Below are positions 1 to 12,274 of a DNA stretch of 64,000 bases, piece after piece (the first letter of the stretch is position 1; each line of letters opens with the position of its first letter). The stretch comes from Cryptomeria japonica (Eukaryota; Streptophyta; Pinopsida; Cupressales; Cupressaceae). The notes beneath the pieces are model-generated. The model was not told the origin of the DNA. It worked only from the letters and a program-made list of their open reading frames with translations, and did not search any database. The stretch covers positions 670,432,852-670,496,851 of the forward strand of contig NC_081412.1 of assembly GCF_030272615.1 (NCBI RefSeq). The letters are read 5' to 3'. The translations under genes were made by a program, and so were the position numbers.

Positions 1-1595
1 ATTACCTCTAGCTCTATCTCTCACACACTCTCTTCCCCCAAATTAATCTCCCCTTCTCACCTCTCTCCCCCTCGCCTTTTTTTATACTTCACTAAGCCTC
101 TCCTTCTCCCCTTTGAATTGTGTTGCTAGAGATGAGAAGGAAATGTAGAGAGACTAGTCTAGATCTTATGGAAGAGAGAGTGACATAGAAGAGGAAATTA
201 TGAAGAGGTAGAAATATAAGCTCCTTGTAGAGCTTGAGAGAATGAATGAGTTATTAAATGATAGTTAGAGATATAGGTCTAGAGAGAGATGTATAAATAT
301 GGACAAAAGAGAGGGAGGAAGAAACAAACAGGTGGAGTGATAGGTTTAGGAGAGAGAGGTGGAGAAAGGAACAAATATAGATAACATGGTTTATCAAAAT
401 TTATAGAACTCAATAAAATTCATAAATTTTCTATTATTAATTAATTACTTATTTAGTTTATTTTGAGATGATTGTTACAAAAGTTCATGCAACAGGGAAA
501 TCATATGAAAAAGTCATGATTTTTTATGTTTTAAAAATGAAGGATGAATTTAAATGAATTATAATTATTTTTAAAAACAAATAATTCAAAATATACCTAT
601 TCCATATCATATATCTCTTAATTACCTTTCCAACACCTATAAAAAACCAAAATTTCGATATAAAACGCAAAAGTTATGCCCAATTTACTAAAATATATTT
701 TTTTATTTTTTCAAAAACAAATATCTGATTTTAATGGATATCCGATTTTAAAACATAATTTTTCCCTCCATCTTTTCGTTTGGGTTTTCTTTGGGATTTG
801 GCTTGGAAGTGACAAGCCTGGAAAGTCAACTGAAAAAACGTGTTTTTCAGTATTCCTTGATTTTCCAGACTTTACACTGGTGGATGACGAATTTTTTTAT
901 CGCCAAAATTGATAAAACAAAAAGGGTTTTTTAAGGACATTCTCATCTTTCCAACAATATAAGGCTTGTCTTATTTTGTCTTCAATAAATAATTATTATT
1001 TATTTTTTAATTGAATTCTGACAAAAGTCCTGATTGATAGACTGATTGAAAAACACTCATAACTTTCAAACCACATAACATTTTTTCAATCCAAAACATG
1101 TTTCACATCCTATGCTTTGTCTAATATAGGGGAAAAAAAAATGAATTTCATAAGGTTTTGACCAAGTTAAGGTGGTCAGACGTAGGAGTTTCTGAATTTT
1201 TGAAAAAGCTATAGTAAGAAAATCATAAATAATTATTTACTTGATAAAAAATTATAAAACAATACGTGTCACATTCGGAAATGAGTCTAATACTTATATT
1301 ATAAAATTTATAAAATAATATGATGATTTGATTGTGATTAGGGTGGTCAAACATACACCTACTTCTTATCTTTTTTCTGAAATTGTTGTACCACTGCATT
1401 GAAATTTGAAATTTTCATCAAATAGGATTTTTTTTTTGAAAAATCAACTAGTATCTTAGAAACTAAATTCAATTTTCTATAGATTCTCTTCTTACATATC
1501 TTAAAAATAATGTTCACAACTTATTCAATTTTTCATGTCAAGTTGTATAACTCTGATTTTTTGAAATTTCATTGCCACTTAAGGGCCTATTTTGG
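1..1595. other. AT-rich intergenic DNA, no gene seen
   Basis: The first 120 bases are pyrimidine-rich (CT tracts) on the + strand and the next ~250 are purine-rich (GA tracts), an abrupt strand switch like the one at 5.7-6.6 kb. The rest is AT-rich and full of stops in all frames. The one short ORF here (676-912) has low-complexity composition and no recognisable domain, so I do not call it a gene. Confidence 0.6.
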
Positions 1596-1599
1596 CACA

Positions 1600-4444
1600 C
1601 CATGATCCTGCAAATACCCTCATATGACACAATATGACCCCTTGGGACACCATAGGACCCATAACGACCCAATATGGTTTCTTAAGGGCTCATATGGTGT
1701 CCTAAGGGGTCCTAGGACACAATATGACCCATTAGGACACCATAGGACCCATAACAACCCAATATGGTGTCATAAGGGGTCATATGGTGTCCTAAGGGGT
1801 TGTAGGACACAATATGACCCCTTAGGACAACAGATGACCCCTAACGACACCATATGGTGTCATAAGGGGTCGCACATTGTCCTAAGGGGTCATATGGTGT
1901 CCCATGACCCCTTAGGACACCATATGACCCATAATGACATAATTTGGAATCTTATGGGGTCATATGGTGTCCTAAGGGGTCATAGGACACAATATGACCC
2001 CTTAGGACACCATAGAACCCATAACGACCAAATATGGAGTCATAAAGGGTCATATGGTGTCCTAAGGGGTCATAGGACACAATATGACACCATATGACCC
2101 CTTAGGAAACTATATGACCCCTAACGACTCCATATAGTGTCATAAGGGGTCATATGTTGTCCTTAGGGGTCATATGGTGTCCCATGACCCCTTAGGACAC
2201 CATATGACCCATAAGGACACAATTCAGTGTCTTAAGGGGTCATATGGTGTCCTAAGGGGTCGTAGGACACAATATGACCCCTTAGGACACCAAAGGACCC
2301 CTAACGACACCATATGGTGTTATATGACCCATAACGACACCGTATAGAGTCGTAAAGGGTCATATTGTGTCCTAAGGGGTCATATGGTGTCTTAAAGGGG
2401 TCATATGACACAATATGATTGATAACAACACAATTTGGTGTCTTAAGGGGTCATATGGTGTCCTAAGAGGTCATAGGACACAATATGACCCCTTAGGACA
2501 CCATAAGACCCATAACCACCCAATATGGTGTTATATGGTGTCTTAAGGGGTTGTGGGACACAATATGGCCCCTTAGGACACTATATGACCCCTAATGACA
2601 CCATATGGTGTCATAAGGGGTCGTATGTTGTCCTTATGGGTCAAATGGTGTCCCATGACCCCTTAGGACAACATATGACCCATATTGACATAATTTGGTG
2701 TCTTAAGGGGTCATATGGTGTCCTAAGGGTCGTAGGAGACAATAGGACCCCTTAGGACACCATGGGACCCATAACAACCCAATATGGTGTCATAAGGGGT
2801 CGTATGTTGTTCTTAGGGGTCATATGGTGTCCCATGACCCCTTAGGATACAATATGACCCATAACAACAAAATTTGGTGTCTTAAGGGGTCATATGGTGT
2901 CCTAAGGGGTCGTAGGACACAATATGACCCCTTAGGACACCATAGGACCCATAACGACCCAATATGGTGTCATAAAGGGTCATATTGTGTCCTACGGGTA
3001 CGGTGTCGTTAGGGGTCATATAGTTTCCTAAGGGGTCATATTGTGTCCTACGACCCCTTAGGACACCATATGACCCATAAAGACACAATTCGATGTCTTA
3101 AGGGGTCCTATGGTGTCCTAAGGGATCGTAGGACACAATATGACCCCTTAGGACACCATAGGACCCCTAACGACACCATGTGGTGTGATAAGGGGTGTTA
3201 TGAGCCATAACGACGTCGTATAGAGTCGTAAAGGGTCATATGGTGTCTTAAAAGGGTCATATGACACAATATGGCCCACTAGGACACAATATGACCCATA
3301 ACGACATAATTTGGTATCTTAAGGGGTCATATGGTGTCCTAAAGGGTCCTAGGACACAATATGAACCCTTAGGACACCATAGGACCCATAACGACCCAAT
3401 ATAGTGTCATAAGGGGTCATATGGTGTCCTAAGGGGTCATAGGACACAATATGACCACTTAGAACACTATATGACCCCTAACGACACCATATGGTGTCAT
3501 AAGGGGTCGTATCTTGTCCTTAGGGATCATATGGTGTCCCATGACCCCTTAGGACACCATATGACTCATAACGACACAATTTGGTGTTTTAAGGGGTCAT
3601 ATGATATCCTAAGGGGTCGTAGGAGACAATATGACCCCTTAGGACACCATGGGACCCATAACAACCCAATATGGTTTCATAAGGGGTCGTATGTTGTCCT
3701 TAGGGGTCATATGGTGTCCCATGACCCTTTAGGACACAATATGACCCATAACAACAAAATTTGGTGTCTTAAGGGGTCATATGGTGTCCTAAAGGGTCGT
3801 ATGATACAATATGACCCCTTAGGACATCATAGGACCCATAACGACCCAATATGGTGTCTTAAGGGGTCATATGGTGTCCTAAGGGGTCATAGGACACAAT
3901 ATTACCCCTTAGGACACCATAGGACCCCTAACGACACCATATGGTATCATAAGGGGTCATATGACCCATAACGACACCTTATAGAGTCGTAAAGGGTCAT
4001 ATTGTCTCCTAAGAGGTCATATGGTGTCTTAAAGGGGTCATATGACACAATATGACCCCTTAGGAAACCATAGGACCCATAACGACCCAATATGGTGTCT
4101 TAAGGGGTCATATGGTGTCCTAAGGGATTGTAGGACACAATATGACCCCTTAGGACACCATAGGACCCATAACAACCCAATATGGTGTCATAAGGGGTCA
4201 TATGGTGTCGTAAGGGGTTGTAGGACACAATATGACCCCTAACGACACCATATGGTGTCATAAGGGGTTGTATGTTGTCCTTAAGGGTGATATGGTGTCC
4301 CATGACCCCTTAGGACACCATATGACCCATAGCGACACAATTTGGTGTCTTCAAGGGTCATATGGTGTCTTAAGGGGTCGTAGGACATAATATTACCCCT
4401 TAGGACACCATAGGACCCCTAACAACACCATATGGTGTCATAAG
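1600..4444. repeat. Palindromic ~90-bp minisatellite array
   Basis: About 2.85 kb is built from a ~90-bp unit, roughly 31 copies, with frequent point changes and some partial units. Each unit alternates TATGACCCCTTAGGACACCA with its reverse complement, spaced by variable linkers (CATAACGACCCAATATGG type). Because the unit is an inverted repeat, both strands read the same peptide theme in the open frame (YDPLGHH, SYGVLRG). The apparent ORFs, at 1624-2097 and 3471-3971 on plus and 2882-3088 on minus, are by-products of a stop-free 90-bp period. The array ends abruptly at 4,444 beside ordinary sequence. I see no transposon ends around it. Confidence 0.93.
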
Positions 4445-5670
4445 ATTAACATCTCCTCGCCTCACTGTGGGTTGCTACATGCTATAATTAATTGTTATGA
4501 TTTTATCAATAAGAAGAATTTTGAAACACTTATGAACAGTAGAAGGAATTGCTTTCATGGAAGAGAATCAAAGATGTCCCAACTTCATAAGAAATTGATG
4601 CGATGTAGGAATGATAGAAAAAATGACATCTAAGCACTTAGTACCAACCTCAACAAGAAGAGTAATAGAACCATGCTATTATTATTTCACGAACTCATGT
4701 TACAAAAGAAGAAGAAAATAAAAAATATTAAAGATGATGGTGGATGGGATCCACCTTTGATCACTCCAAACCCCATTCATATATGAAGAAAGTTGAGTGC
4801 TCGAGAGCCACCTCCCCTCTTTGCGATTAGTTTAGTCATCTAACAATTATGTACTTATTTTTACATTTTTATGCTCTAGACATTAACCCTAATTGAAAAA
4901 ATATTGTACAGATGGTATACATGCACTCTTAACTCTATGGAACACATCGACGTAGTATCTGTAACTTACATGTTTGAAAATGGAGTCGACACGCGTGAAG
5001 TGTTTTTCTTAGCATCTCAAATTACAGTTTACGTTAAAACAAGTGTACTTAATCCCAATTTAAGCTTAGTGCAATGTACATCGGCAATTCCCGTCTTCAC
5101 CGCCACTAAGGTTTCCTTGGTTTGGCTTTTCTTTCCTAACAAGTTATTATAAATAGTCTGCCTTATTCAATGTCCCTCACAAGCTCTCTAAACTAGAAAA
5201 CAGATTAAATTTTCTCATGGTTTCTGATTAAGGATGAATTTGCTTTGAAAAATGGTCAACGGATGAGTAGCGGTTAATTGGTTCAGTTATATATTATATT
5301 ATTTAGCTACATATTTTATTAATATTTTGTTTTTAATAAAATTAAAACAAAAAAGTTTTTTATCTTTTATTTAATTTATTATTATTTTAATACGTGTATT
5401 ATCTATTATTGATTTTTTTTTAAGTTAATATATTTTTTGATAATTTGAATTTTCATATATATTTGACTTTTCATTTAGTTTATTCTATTTTACTTTTTAA
5501 TTTAGAATGAAATTTGAAATTTATTTTAATTATTTATGTCGATTGTAAATAATAATCAAAATTTATCAGAATTAATTTAATTTATAATTGTTTATCTTAT
5601 AAACATTTTAAGTTATTGAATTAATTTATGCATTAAAATACATTTCAAACTTAAAATCTAAAATAAATGT
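4445..5670. other. Intergenic DNA, no supported gene
   Basis: Unique-looking AT-rich sequence between the minisatellite and the (TA)n(GA)n tract. An 82-codon ORF (4904-5152, +) has balanced amino-acid composition but no motif I recognise and no convincing exon structure. It could be chance. Confidence 0.5.

Positions 5671-5760
<90 letters not shown>
5671..5760. repeat. (TA)10(GA)35 compound microsatellite
   Basis: An uninterrupted TA run of 20 bases is followed directly by an uninterrupted GA run of about 70 bases. Its purity suggests a recent or still unstable expansion. Confidence 0.97.
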
Positions 5761-5763
<3 letters not shown>

Positions 5764-5879
5764 GTTGTTTTGTGCCAATAATCCCATGATAGCTTGTGTC
5801 CCTTGAGAATTATAATTAGAGTACTATATAATTTTATTAAGGATATGATAATTCACCTTTAAGACTTCTTTAGCATACC

Positions 5880-6230
5880 TATTGCACACTTAAGGAGAAA
5901 TTAAATAGAGAAAGAAAGAGAGAAAAAATGATAAGAGAGAAGGGATAGAAATATAGAGATCAAATATAGAGAAACAAAGGGGGGAAAATAGAAAGAGAGG
6001 GGGAGTAAATGACATGCATGAGAAAGATAGAGTAAAAATATGGAAATGAAGACATAGAGAGACAAAGAGGCAAAAGCTAAGGAGAGAAGTGATTTATAGA
6101 TCTATTTACTTCTCTATCCTCTCTCTATTTGTCTGCCTCTTTCCCTCTTTCTATATTTATTTACATATATCTCTCTCCCTTTCTATCTCTATCTCCATAT
6201 CTATCCCTTACACATTCTCATGCATGGAAA

Positions 6231-6269
<39 letters not shown>

Positions 6270-6341
6270 CACACACACACACACACACACATGTATGTAT
6301 ATCTATGTGTGTGTCTGTGCATATATGTGTGTGTGTGAATA

Positions 6342-6384
<43 letters not shown>

Positions 6385-6640
6385 TACTGTCTCTTATTTT
6401 CTCATCTCTCGCTCCCTCACTTGGTCCCAATTTCCCTATCTCTATATGTTTAACTTGCACCCCCCATTTCTCTTCCCATATATCTCTATCTCCCTCTCTT
6501 TCTCTCTCCATCTCTATTTGTCGATTTCTACTCTCAATTTGTTTATCTTTTTCTCTCTCTCTCTCTCCCTCTCTCACACTCTTTGTATCTCCTTATATCT
6601 CTATCATTCTATCTCACCATCTATATCTCAGGGTAAAAGC
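5880..6640. repeat. Purine-rich then pyrimidine-rich tract with CT, CA and TA microsatellites
   Basis: From 5,880 to ~6,085 the + strand is rich in GA-type words. From ~6,100 to 6,640 it switches to CT/TATCTC words. Pure microsatellites lie inside: (CT)n at about 6,233-6,267, (AC)n at 6,267-6,291 and (TA)n at 6,343-6,382. ORFs read through this stretch on both strands (serine/leucine-rich on plus, arginine/glutamate-rich on minus) but are low-complexity artefacts. Confidence 0.9.
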
Positions 6641-7640
6641 ACAAACCTATGCCACACTTTTATAAAGGAACCAACCAACACAACTAAAACTATTTAACTT
6701 CGACCGCATAAAAGTGACATTTCTAAATTAAATTTTAAATGATGTAAACTAATCAAATATAGAAATATTAATGCAATTTATGTCTATTATTTAAAAATAA
6801 ATAAAAAATAAATTGAGATTTTCTTTATATATTCAAAGACACATTTTTTATTGTTGAAAATTTTTGAAAATCAAGGGTTCTAGTTGGTGTCACCAAAAAA
6901 ATGAAAACAAACTTAGTCTTTGCTGATTTGAATTTTCCAAATAGATGACATATATATGTGGTGTTAAAAAAAATAAAAATTTTGATGTATATTTTTATCG
7001 TAATAATATTCTAAAGTCCAAAATAGCTGAATTTGGTAGTTTTCATTCGACATCACCTTTTGTCTACTAAATTTATGACTACCAAAAAAAATATAATACC
7101 TTTTTGGAGAAGATTCTCTCATCTAGTGAAAAATATATATTTTAAATTCTTTTAATAACATATAATAGTTTTTTTTAATTTGTAATCAACTTCATTTTTA
7201 ACTTAAAAAACCTACTCGTAATGTTTAATTAATAAAAAATATTAAAATTAATCAAAATACTAAAAAAACTATATGTCTAGATTCGTGACTTTGAGCTCTA
7301 CAAAAGGGTCTTTTTTTATTTTTGTAAAAAAATATTCTGCGTGAAGAAAAATTGGGCAGAAGTGAAATATTTTAGAAATACAGACAAAATAGGTGATTTG
7401 GCTATGACATCACCTACCACATAGGTCGGTTCGGCCAAACTCAATCCAATTGGACTATTTTGAGTTGTTTTAAAAACTTGTAAGCTCAAGTGCCCACAAA
7501 AGTGCCTAAATAGCGCCAAGAGTTCGACTGAACTAAGTTCGGCTGAACCCTTGGTGCTATGCTAGCAACACGGGGTGCCACATGGCATGATGGTAGTGAG
7601 TCCGACCAAACTCATTCTAGTCGGACTACCCCTAGTTAGC
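6641..7640. other. AT-rich intergenic DNA, no gene seen
   Basis: Stops are dense in all frames and there are homopolymer runs of A and T. I see no coding, RNA or transposon-end signal. Confidence 0.5.
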
Positions 7641-7659
7641 CCCAAGTGTGACATACCTT

Positions 7660-7771
7660 TACTTTTTCCCCCCTCACTCTATCTCTTCCTCTGTATCTCC
7701 CTATCTCTTCATCTCTATCTCCCTATCTCTATCTATCTTTTTCTCTCTTTACCTCACTTTATCTCTTTATT

Positions 7772-7861
<90 letters not shown>

Positions 7862-7972
7862 TATGTATAGACATGTCTCTTTATCTATATGTATATGTCT
7901 ATATATCTATCTATACATATGTATGCATATCTATATACGTATGTAGATCCACACACACACACACACACACAT
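7660..7972. repeat. CT-rich tract with long (CT)n and (CA)n microsatellites
   Basis: A pyrimidine-rich TATCTC-type lead-in is followed by a pure (CT)n run at about 7,775-7,859, a TATATG-type stretch, and a pure (CA)n run at about 7,950-7,971. It has the same style as the 6.1-6.6 kb tract. The serine-rich ORFs crossing it are compositional artefacts. Confidence 0.93.
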
Positions 7973-8204
7973 ATAATCTTCCATCTCTATTTATCCTTCT
8001 CTCCTTCACCTAAAAATCATTTGCTAGATGGCCTATCAATGGACCTTATGCACTACATAAATGCATGAGAAAAATAGACCAAAACTTTGCCTAATTGACC
8101 TCCCACACCTCCTAAACATACCCAACACTAGGTCACAATTGATAATTAATAATTTTATTTCTTAACATTCTGATATATTTATAAATTTAATTAGTTGTAT
8201 AATT

Positions 8205-9320
8205 AAAAAATAAGCATGGACTGAAAATGATTTTGTTTCACAATCACAACATAGTTATTTCTCATACTACTCTGATTGTAGGTTACTCTTGTTGTAATTA
8301 AGGTCAAGCAAATGGGTTACTTATCTTTTGAATGGTAGAATTTTTTTTAAAGTGTCATTTTAAATTTCTCAAATTTATATAAATATTTATAGAGAAAATA
8401 TCGTATGATCTTGCAATGTCTTGTAATAATAGAGTGTACATATATACAAAAGTCAAATGTTTATTGGCTTCACTACCTATTTATCAATGCATGCTTTTGA
8501 TATCGGTCCATTTTTTATGTAAAGGAATATTGGAAAAATGCCACACAATAGAGAACATTCTCAAGCTTGGCATTCACCTTGGGAGACTACAAATTTATGC
8601 ACAATTGAGTGATGTCATTTAAAGGGTTGGAAAATGTATGTAAGCGTGATATCCTACAAGACATTAGAATAAATATAGACCAACAAAACAAACTACCTTC
8701 ATATGATGTACTATGATATGAAGAATGTATGAAACAAGATCCTAACAAAACCAAAATTCTCTATCACTTATGACCTACATATATAATATTTATATATTTT
8801 TTATTTTAAAAAATCTATTATTTATTATTTTCCTAATATTTTATTTCTAAACATTACTATACATTTTAAACTTTAAAAAAAAAAACATGAACTAAAAATA
8901 GTTTCGTTACACAATCACATAATATTTCTCCTACTACTCGAACTGTACTTTACTCTAGCGTAAATAAGGTCAGACAAATGGACTACTCGACCTTTTGCAT
9001 AGTGTAAATGTTTTTAAGGCTCATTTTCGAAAATCTTAAATTTTATATAAGCATTAGATCAAAGGAACTATGGTATACAGTGTTGCCATGTCATGTAATT
9101 TAAAAGCACACAAATATATATACCAAAGTTCTTGGTTGTTTGTCTTCACTACCCGTTCATAAATGCATGCTTATGTTTATAATTTATTATGTGAAGAAAA
9201 ACAAGAACAATGCTCTCCAATGGTTTCAGATCGACACCACTTAGTTCAAGAATTCAAGAAGACGAGAATACTTGTGTTCGACCATGGAGATGAAAACTTT
9301 ATGCACAATTGAGTCCCCCC
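8205..9320. repeat. Diverged ~0.5-kb tandem duplication
   Basis: Two related segments follow each other at about 8,205-8,610 and 8,880-9,315. Shared words appear in the same order in both: a TTTCACAATCACA-like block, CTACTACTC, a GGTCAGACAAATGG-like block, TTTATATAA, TTGCCATGTCATGTAAT-like, TTCACTACC, AAATGCATGCTT and TTTATGCACAATTGAGT. Divergence is substantial, with many indels, so the duplication is old. Only the second copy carries the ATG-led exon candidate at 9,284. Confidence 0.75.
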
Positions 9321-9337
9321 ATTCCACCGATTCGCAG
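9284..9337 (+). CDS. Possible small first exon of a disrupted gene
   Basis: An ATG opens 18 codons (beginning MEMKTLCTIES) that end at CAG followed by GTGAG, a plausible splice donor at 9,338. The LINE inserts about 120 bases further on, within the presumed intron. By inference this could be the first exon of the resistance-like gene whose later exons survive at 22.4-24.0 and 33.2-33.7 kb. The link rests only on orientation and order, and the ORF is short enough to be chance. Confidence 0.18.
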
Positions 9338-9437
9338 GTGAGATACGAATTTACAAATTATTTGAATATTTCTCTCTTTGTCCGCCATATATTTTTTGGT
9401 TCAAGATGTATTTCTCAATTACAGTGCGAAAATTCTA

Positions 9438-9456
9438 TTGCAGCTACTGATTATTA
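9438..9456. repeat. LINE target-site duplication, left copy
   Basis: TTGCAGCTACTGATTATTA is present here and again at 16,107-16,125. A direct repeat of 17-19 bases directly beside a T-rich tract (the reversed poly-A tail of a minus-strand element) is what target-primed LINE insertion leaves. Confidence 0.85.
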
Positions 9457-10490
9457 TTTTTTTTTGTTTTTTTTATCGATAATGGGCCAAGGCCGTAAAC
9501 TTTATTAATTGAAAAATAATTATATAAACGTACAAATTCGGTTCGATGTGGGCACCGATAGGAAAGAACTGAATGAAAAAAACCTTCGGTCTTGCCCAAG
9601 GAAAAATCCTGGTTAGCCAGAAATCTGACTTCTGAAGGGGTTACAATAATAATTTGAGAAATACATCATGCTATCGACATTTTAACCATGACTTCTACAT
9701 AATGGATCTGAGTAATATGTGAAGCCTTCGTATGGTGAGGGCAAGCAGGAAGACCAAGGAGTTGTTCGAGTGCTGACCGAGAGGGATGAGCGAACTCGAT
9801 CTTGCATGCTGCAAACACAGAGCAATACTATCCTGCAAACTCAAAGTTAGGGTACCTTTTAACCATGTAAAACTAAGAGAGGGAGTTAGCCGCCTGCATC
9901 GGCTCCACCTGAAACCGGAGCCCCTTAATGTTCTCAGAAGAAGGTTTTCTATCAAAATTGCCTACTATTACAATAAGAATATGTAACGAACCAGGGCCAT
10001 GACAGCTGTGGCCAAAATATCAAGAGAGTTGATGGTTTCCAATGAACCCCCTCCACATAATCCCCAATACATGAAGGTGATAATGTAATAAAAAATATTA
10101 ACAGGGGTATCTACAACATCATACCTATAACCACATGGAATGCAGGTGTGTTTATATATCTACCTTGCATTATATGAACATGCTTGCAACTATGTGTGTA
10201 TACTTATGTTGAGATAGATACTTTATTAATACACCCTATAGCATAAAATTGCAAATTATCTACATCCTAGAATAAAATGTATAAATATAGGAAAGCCGCT
10301 ATAAAGATGTGTTGCATATCATTGAAGTAGTCTTAAGCATCTGCATATAATAATATATATCTTGAGCGTCTGATACTATAAACATATCTTCAAAAGATAA
10401 TTTATCTCTTATCTAGAAATGGTAAAGCATAAAAGTCTTTTATATGAACTAGCTATGCAAAGATTAACGAGAATGTCGCATCCCCTACTT
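9457..10490 (-). other. LINE 3' region, no gene seen
   Basis: From the T-rich tail this stretch holds AT-rich sequence with scattered short ORFs on both strands (for example 9695-9955 minus) but no recognisable domain. The tail-proximal bases (GGGCCAAGGCCGTAAACTTT) resemble, in style, the bases beside the T run at 62,725. Confidence 0.45.
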
Positions 10491-10492
10491 AC

Positions 10493-11335
10493 TCAAAAGC
10501 CAATCCCTTTCCCTCGAGCCCTTGCCTGGTCTGATGGAGAACCTTTTGGTAATCCAAAAGATTTTAGATTCTCCATCTCGGCTATCATGTCCATGTTGAG
10601 ACCTTCGTCCCAAAGGTATATAGCCAACCAGTGGTTGTAGGGAGGAATTTTCACATTGAACCACCACATGAGAAAGTTGACATTCCTCTGGATGATGGGC
10701 CTTCTGTTGGCAAACTTCGCCGGATTATCATGAATCAGTATTGCGAACCGAGGAACCTGGCAGTTGTTCCGCATGAAAATATCATAATGCCTTGGCTTGG
10801 GGCCCAAGAGATCAGAAGTAACACTCACCAATACTTGGTCAAGCTCTATGAGAATGCTATTCTTAAAAACCTTTAAACATAATTCCTTGATGAAATCCCT
10901 ATTAGACTCAAAATGGAGTACTACGATTAGGAACATAGAGGAAATATCAGAATTTGCTCTGGTCCTATCCTCTTTGGTGATGAAATCTTCCCCTAAAATT
11001 TGAGTAACCCCATTGACGACCAGATCGTGAGGATATTTTAAGAGGCCTAACAACCGAGCTACCTTTATTTCCCTAGGAATGGTCATTTGTCTTTTAGAGC
11101 TCGAGAGCTTGAGTGTAGTATCCATGATATTTTGAATTATGCTTAGCAGAGAGAATGAAGAGACAGAGGAAAACCAGCCTTTATAAAGCCAGAGGTCTGT
11201 CTCGAAAGTTGGGTGTGAGGATGAAATGAATTTAATTGAGAATGAGCTAGAATGATTAAAACATTGGAGATAATACTTGCTTAAGAGGCTTATCACAAAG
11301 AAATGAATGCAAGACCGTCCTCGAGATTCCATCAT
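10493..11335 (-). CDS. Hypothetical protein, uninterrupted 280-codon ORF
   Basis: This is the longest uninterrupted ORF in the left half of the window and it is unusual here in lacking stops. I do not recognise the family. The N-terminal ~70 residues are hydrophobic, serine-rich and low in charge. An internal Met (near residue 70, MDTTLKLSSSKRQ) begins a more ordinary globular composition and may be the better start. The remainder has mixed charge with W-rich stretches (FLMWWFNVKIPPYNHWLAIY) and ends RARGKGIGF. It lies inside the LINE footprint, between the LINE tail and the post-RT domain, on the same strand. It could be captured host sequence, part of a nested element or a long chance ORF. 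Confidence 0.4.
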   Translation of the reverse strand: MMESRGRSCIHFFVISLLSKYYLQCFNHSSSFSIKFISSSHPTFETDLWLYKGWFSSVSSFSLLSIIQNIMDTTLKLSSSKRQMTIPREIKVARLLGLLKYPHDLVVNGVTQILGEDFITKEDRTRANSDISSMFLIVVLHFESNRDFIKELCLKVFKNSILIELDQVLVSVTSDLLGPKPRHYDIFMRNNCQVPRFAILIHDNPAKFANRRPIIQRNVNFLMWWFNVKIPPYNHWLAIYLWDEGLNMDMIAEMENLKSFGLPKGSPSDQARARGKGIGF

Positions 11336-11410
11336 TCAATATCGCACATGCTTAGTGTTTGGTTATTATATGCATGATCAATATGTGCGGAGATGAATGA
11401 CACAACTTAG

Positions 11411-11653
11411 CTGGCAAGGTGAAATTCTCAGAAGAAGGTACGACCGGGTTTCACAATTTGAAGTGGATTAATGAGTGCTGACAGATGTAATTTCTGAGAT
11501 AATCATGAGGGAGGAAGATCTCACAATTATGGTTAGGATTGCCGAGACAATGATTTCCTGGCAATCTCCATTGAAATAGCTTAAGCCTTGAGGGTGGGAA
11601 GGTGGGTGGGTGTCGAGACTATAAATATATGTGATATCTATACCTATATATAC

Positions 11654-11704
<51 letters not shown>

Positions 11705-11928
11705 GCAAGGTGAAATTCTCAGAAGAAGGTACGACCAGGTTTCACAATTCGAAGTGGATTAATGAGTGCTGCCAGATGTAATTTTTGAGATAATCATGAG
11801 GGAGGAAGATCTCATAATTATGGTTAGAATCGCTGAGACAATGGTTTCCTGGCAATCTCCATTGAAATAGCTTAAGCCTTGAGGGTGGGAAGGTGGGTGG
11901 GTGTCGAGACTATATATATATATCATCT
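11411..11928. repeat. ~220-bp direct duplication around a (CT)n(TA)n tract
   Basis: The segment starting GGCAAGGTGAAATTCTCAGA occurs at about 11,411-11,632 and again at about 11,703-11,925, a 293-bp period, with only a few base differences. Each copy ends in the same GGGTGTCGAGACTATA block. Between them lies a CTCTCT/TATATA microsatellite (about 11,653-11,702). The high identity points to a recent duplication. Confidence 0.92.
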
Positions 11929-12270
11929 GATGCTTGAATACAAAATATATATCAATATGTATATATACATATGTATAGATATATGTATATATCTATGTAT
12001 AAAATTCATGGTTTATACATATACATATAAATCTATACTTTATCTATATAACCATATTCATATATCTAGCAAGGTATATATAAGTTTTGGATTATATCTT
12101 GAATGTAGACCTATATATATAAAAGAAATTGCTAATTAAATTGTAGATAATAATTGTGTATATATATATTGTGGGATTATGAGTGTTTATACGTATATAC
12201 ATATATACATATATATGTGTGTGTGTGTGTGTGAATGGATATATATATATATGAATATGAGTGTGACTAT
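11929..12270. other. AT-rich TATATG/TATACA microsatellite-like stretch
   Basis: Low-complexity sequence of TATATA, ATACAT and a GT run (12,216-12,232). No gene. It abuts the point where LINE coding similarity stops. Confidence 0.7.
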
Positions 12271-12274
12271 ATAT

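Noticed and set aside
1624-3971. Long ORFs in the minisatellite (157 and 166 codons)
   Set aside because: They follow from a stop-free 90-bp tandem period and appear on both strands because the unit is palindromic.
1600-4444. CRISPR array
   Set aside because: Repeats are contiguous and palindromic with no unique spacers, in a plant nuclear context.
6089-6697. 202-codon serine/leucine-rich ORF and a 119-codon minus-strand ORF
   Set aside because: They translate CT, CA and TA microsatellites, with no sequence complexity.
7575-8013. Two overlapping ~120-codon ORFs
   Set aside because: They are dominated by a pure CT microsatellite read in different frames.
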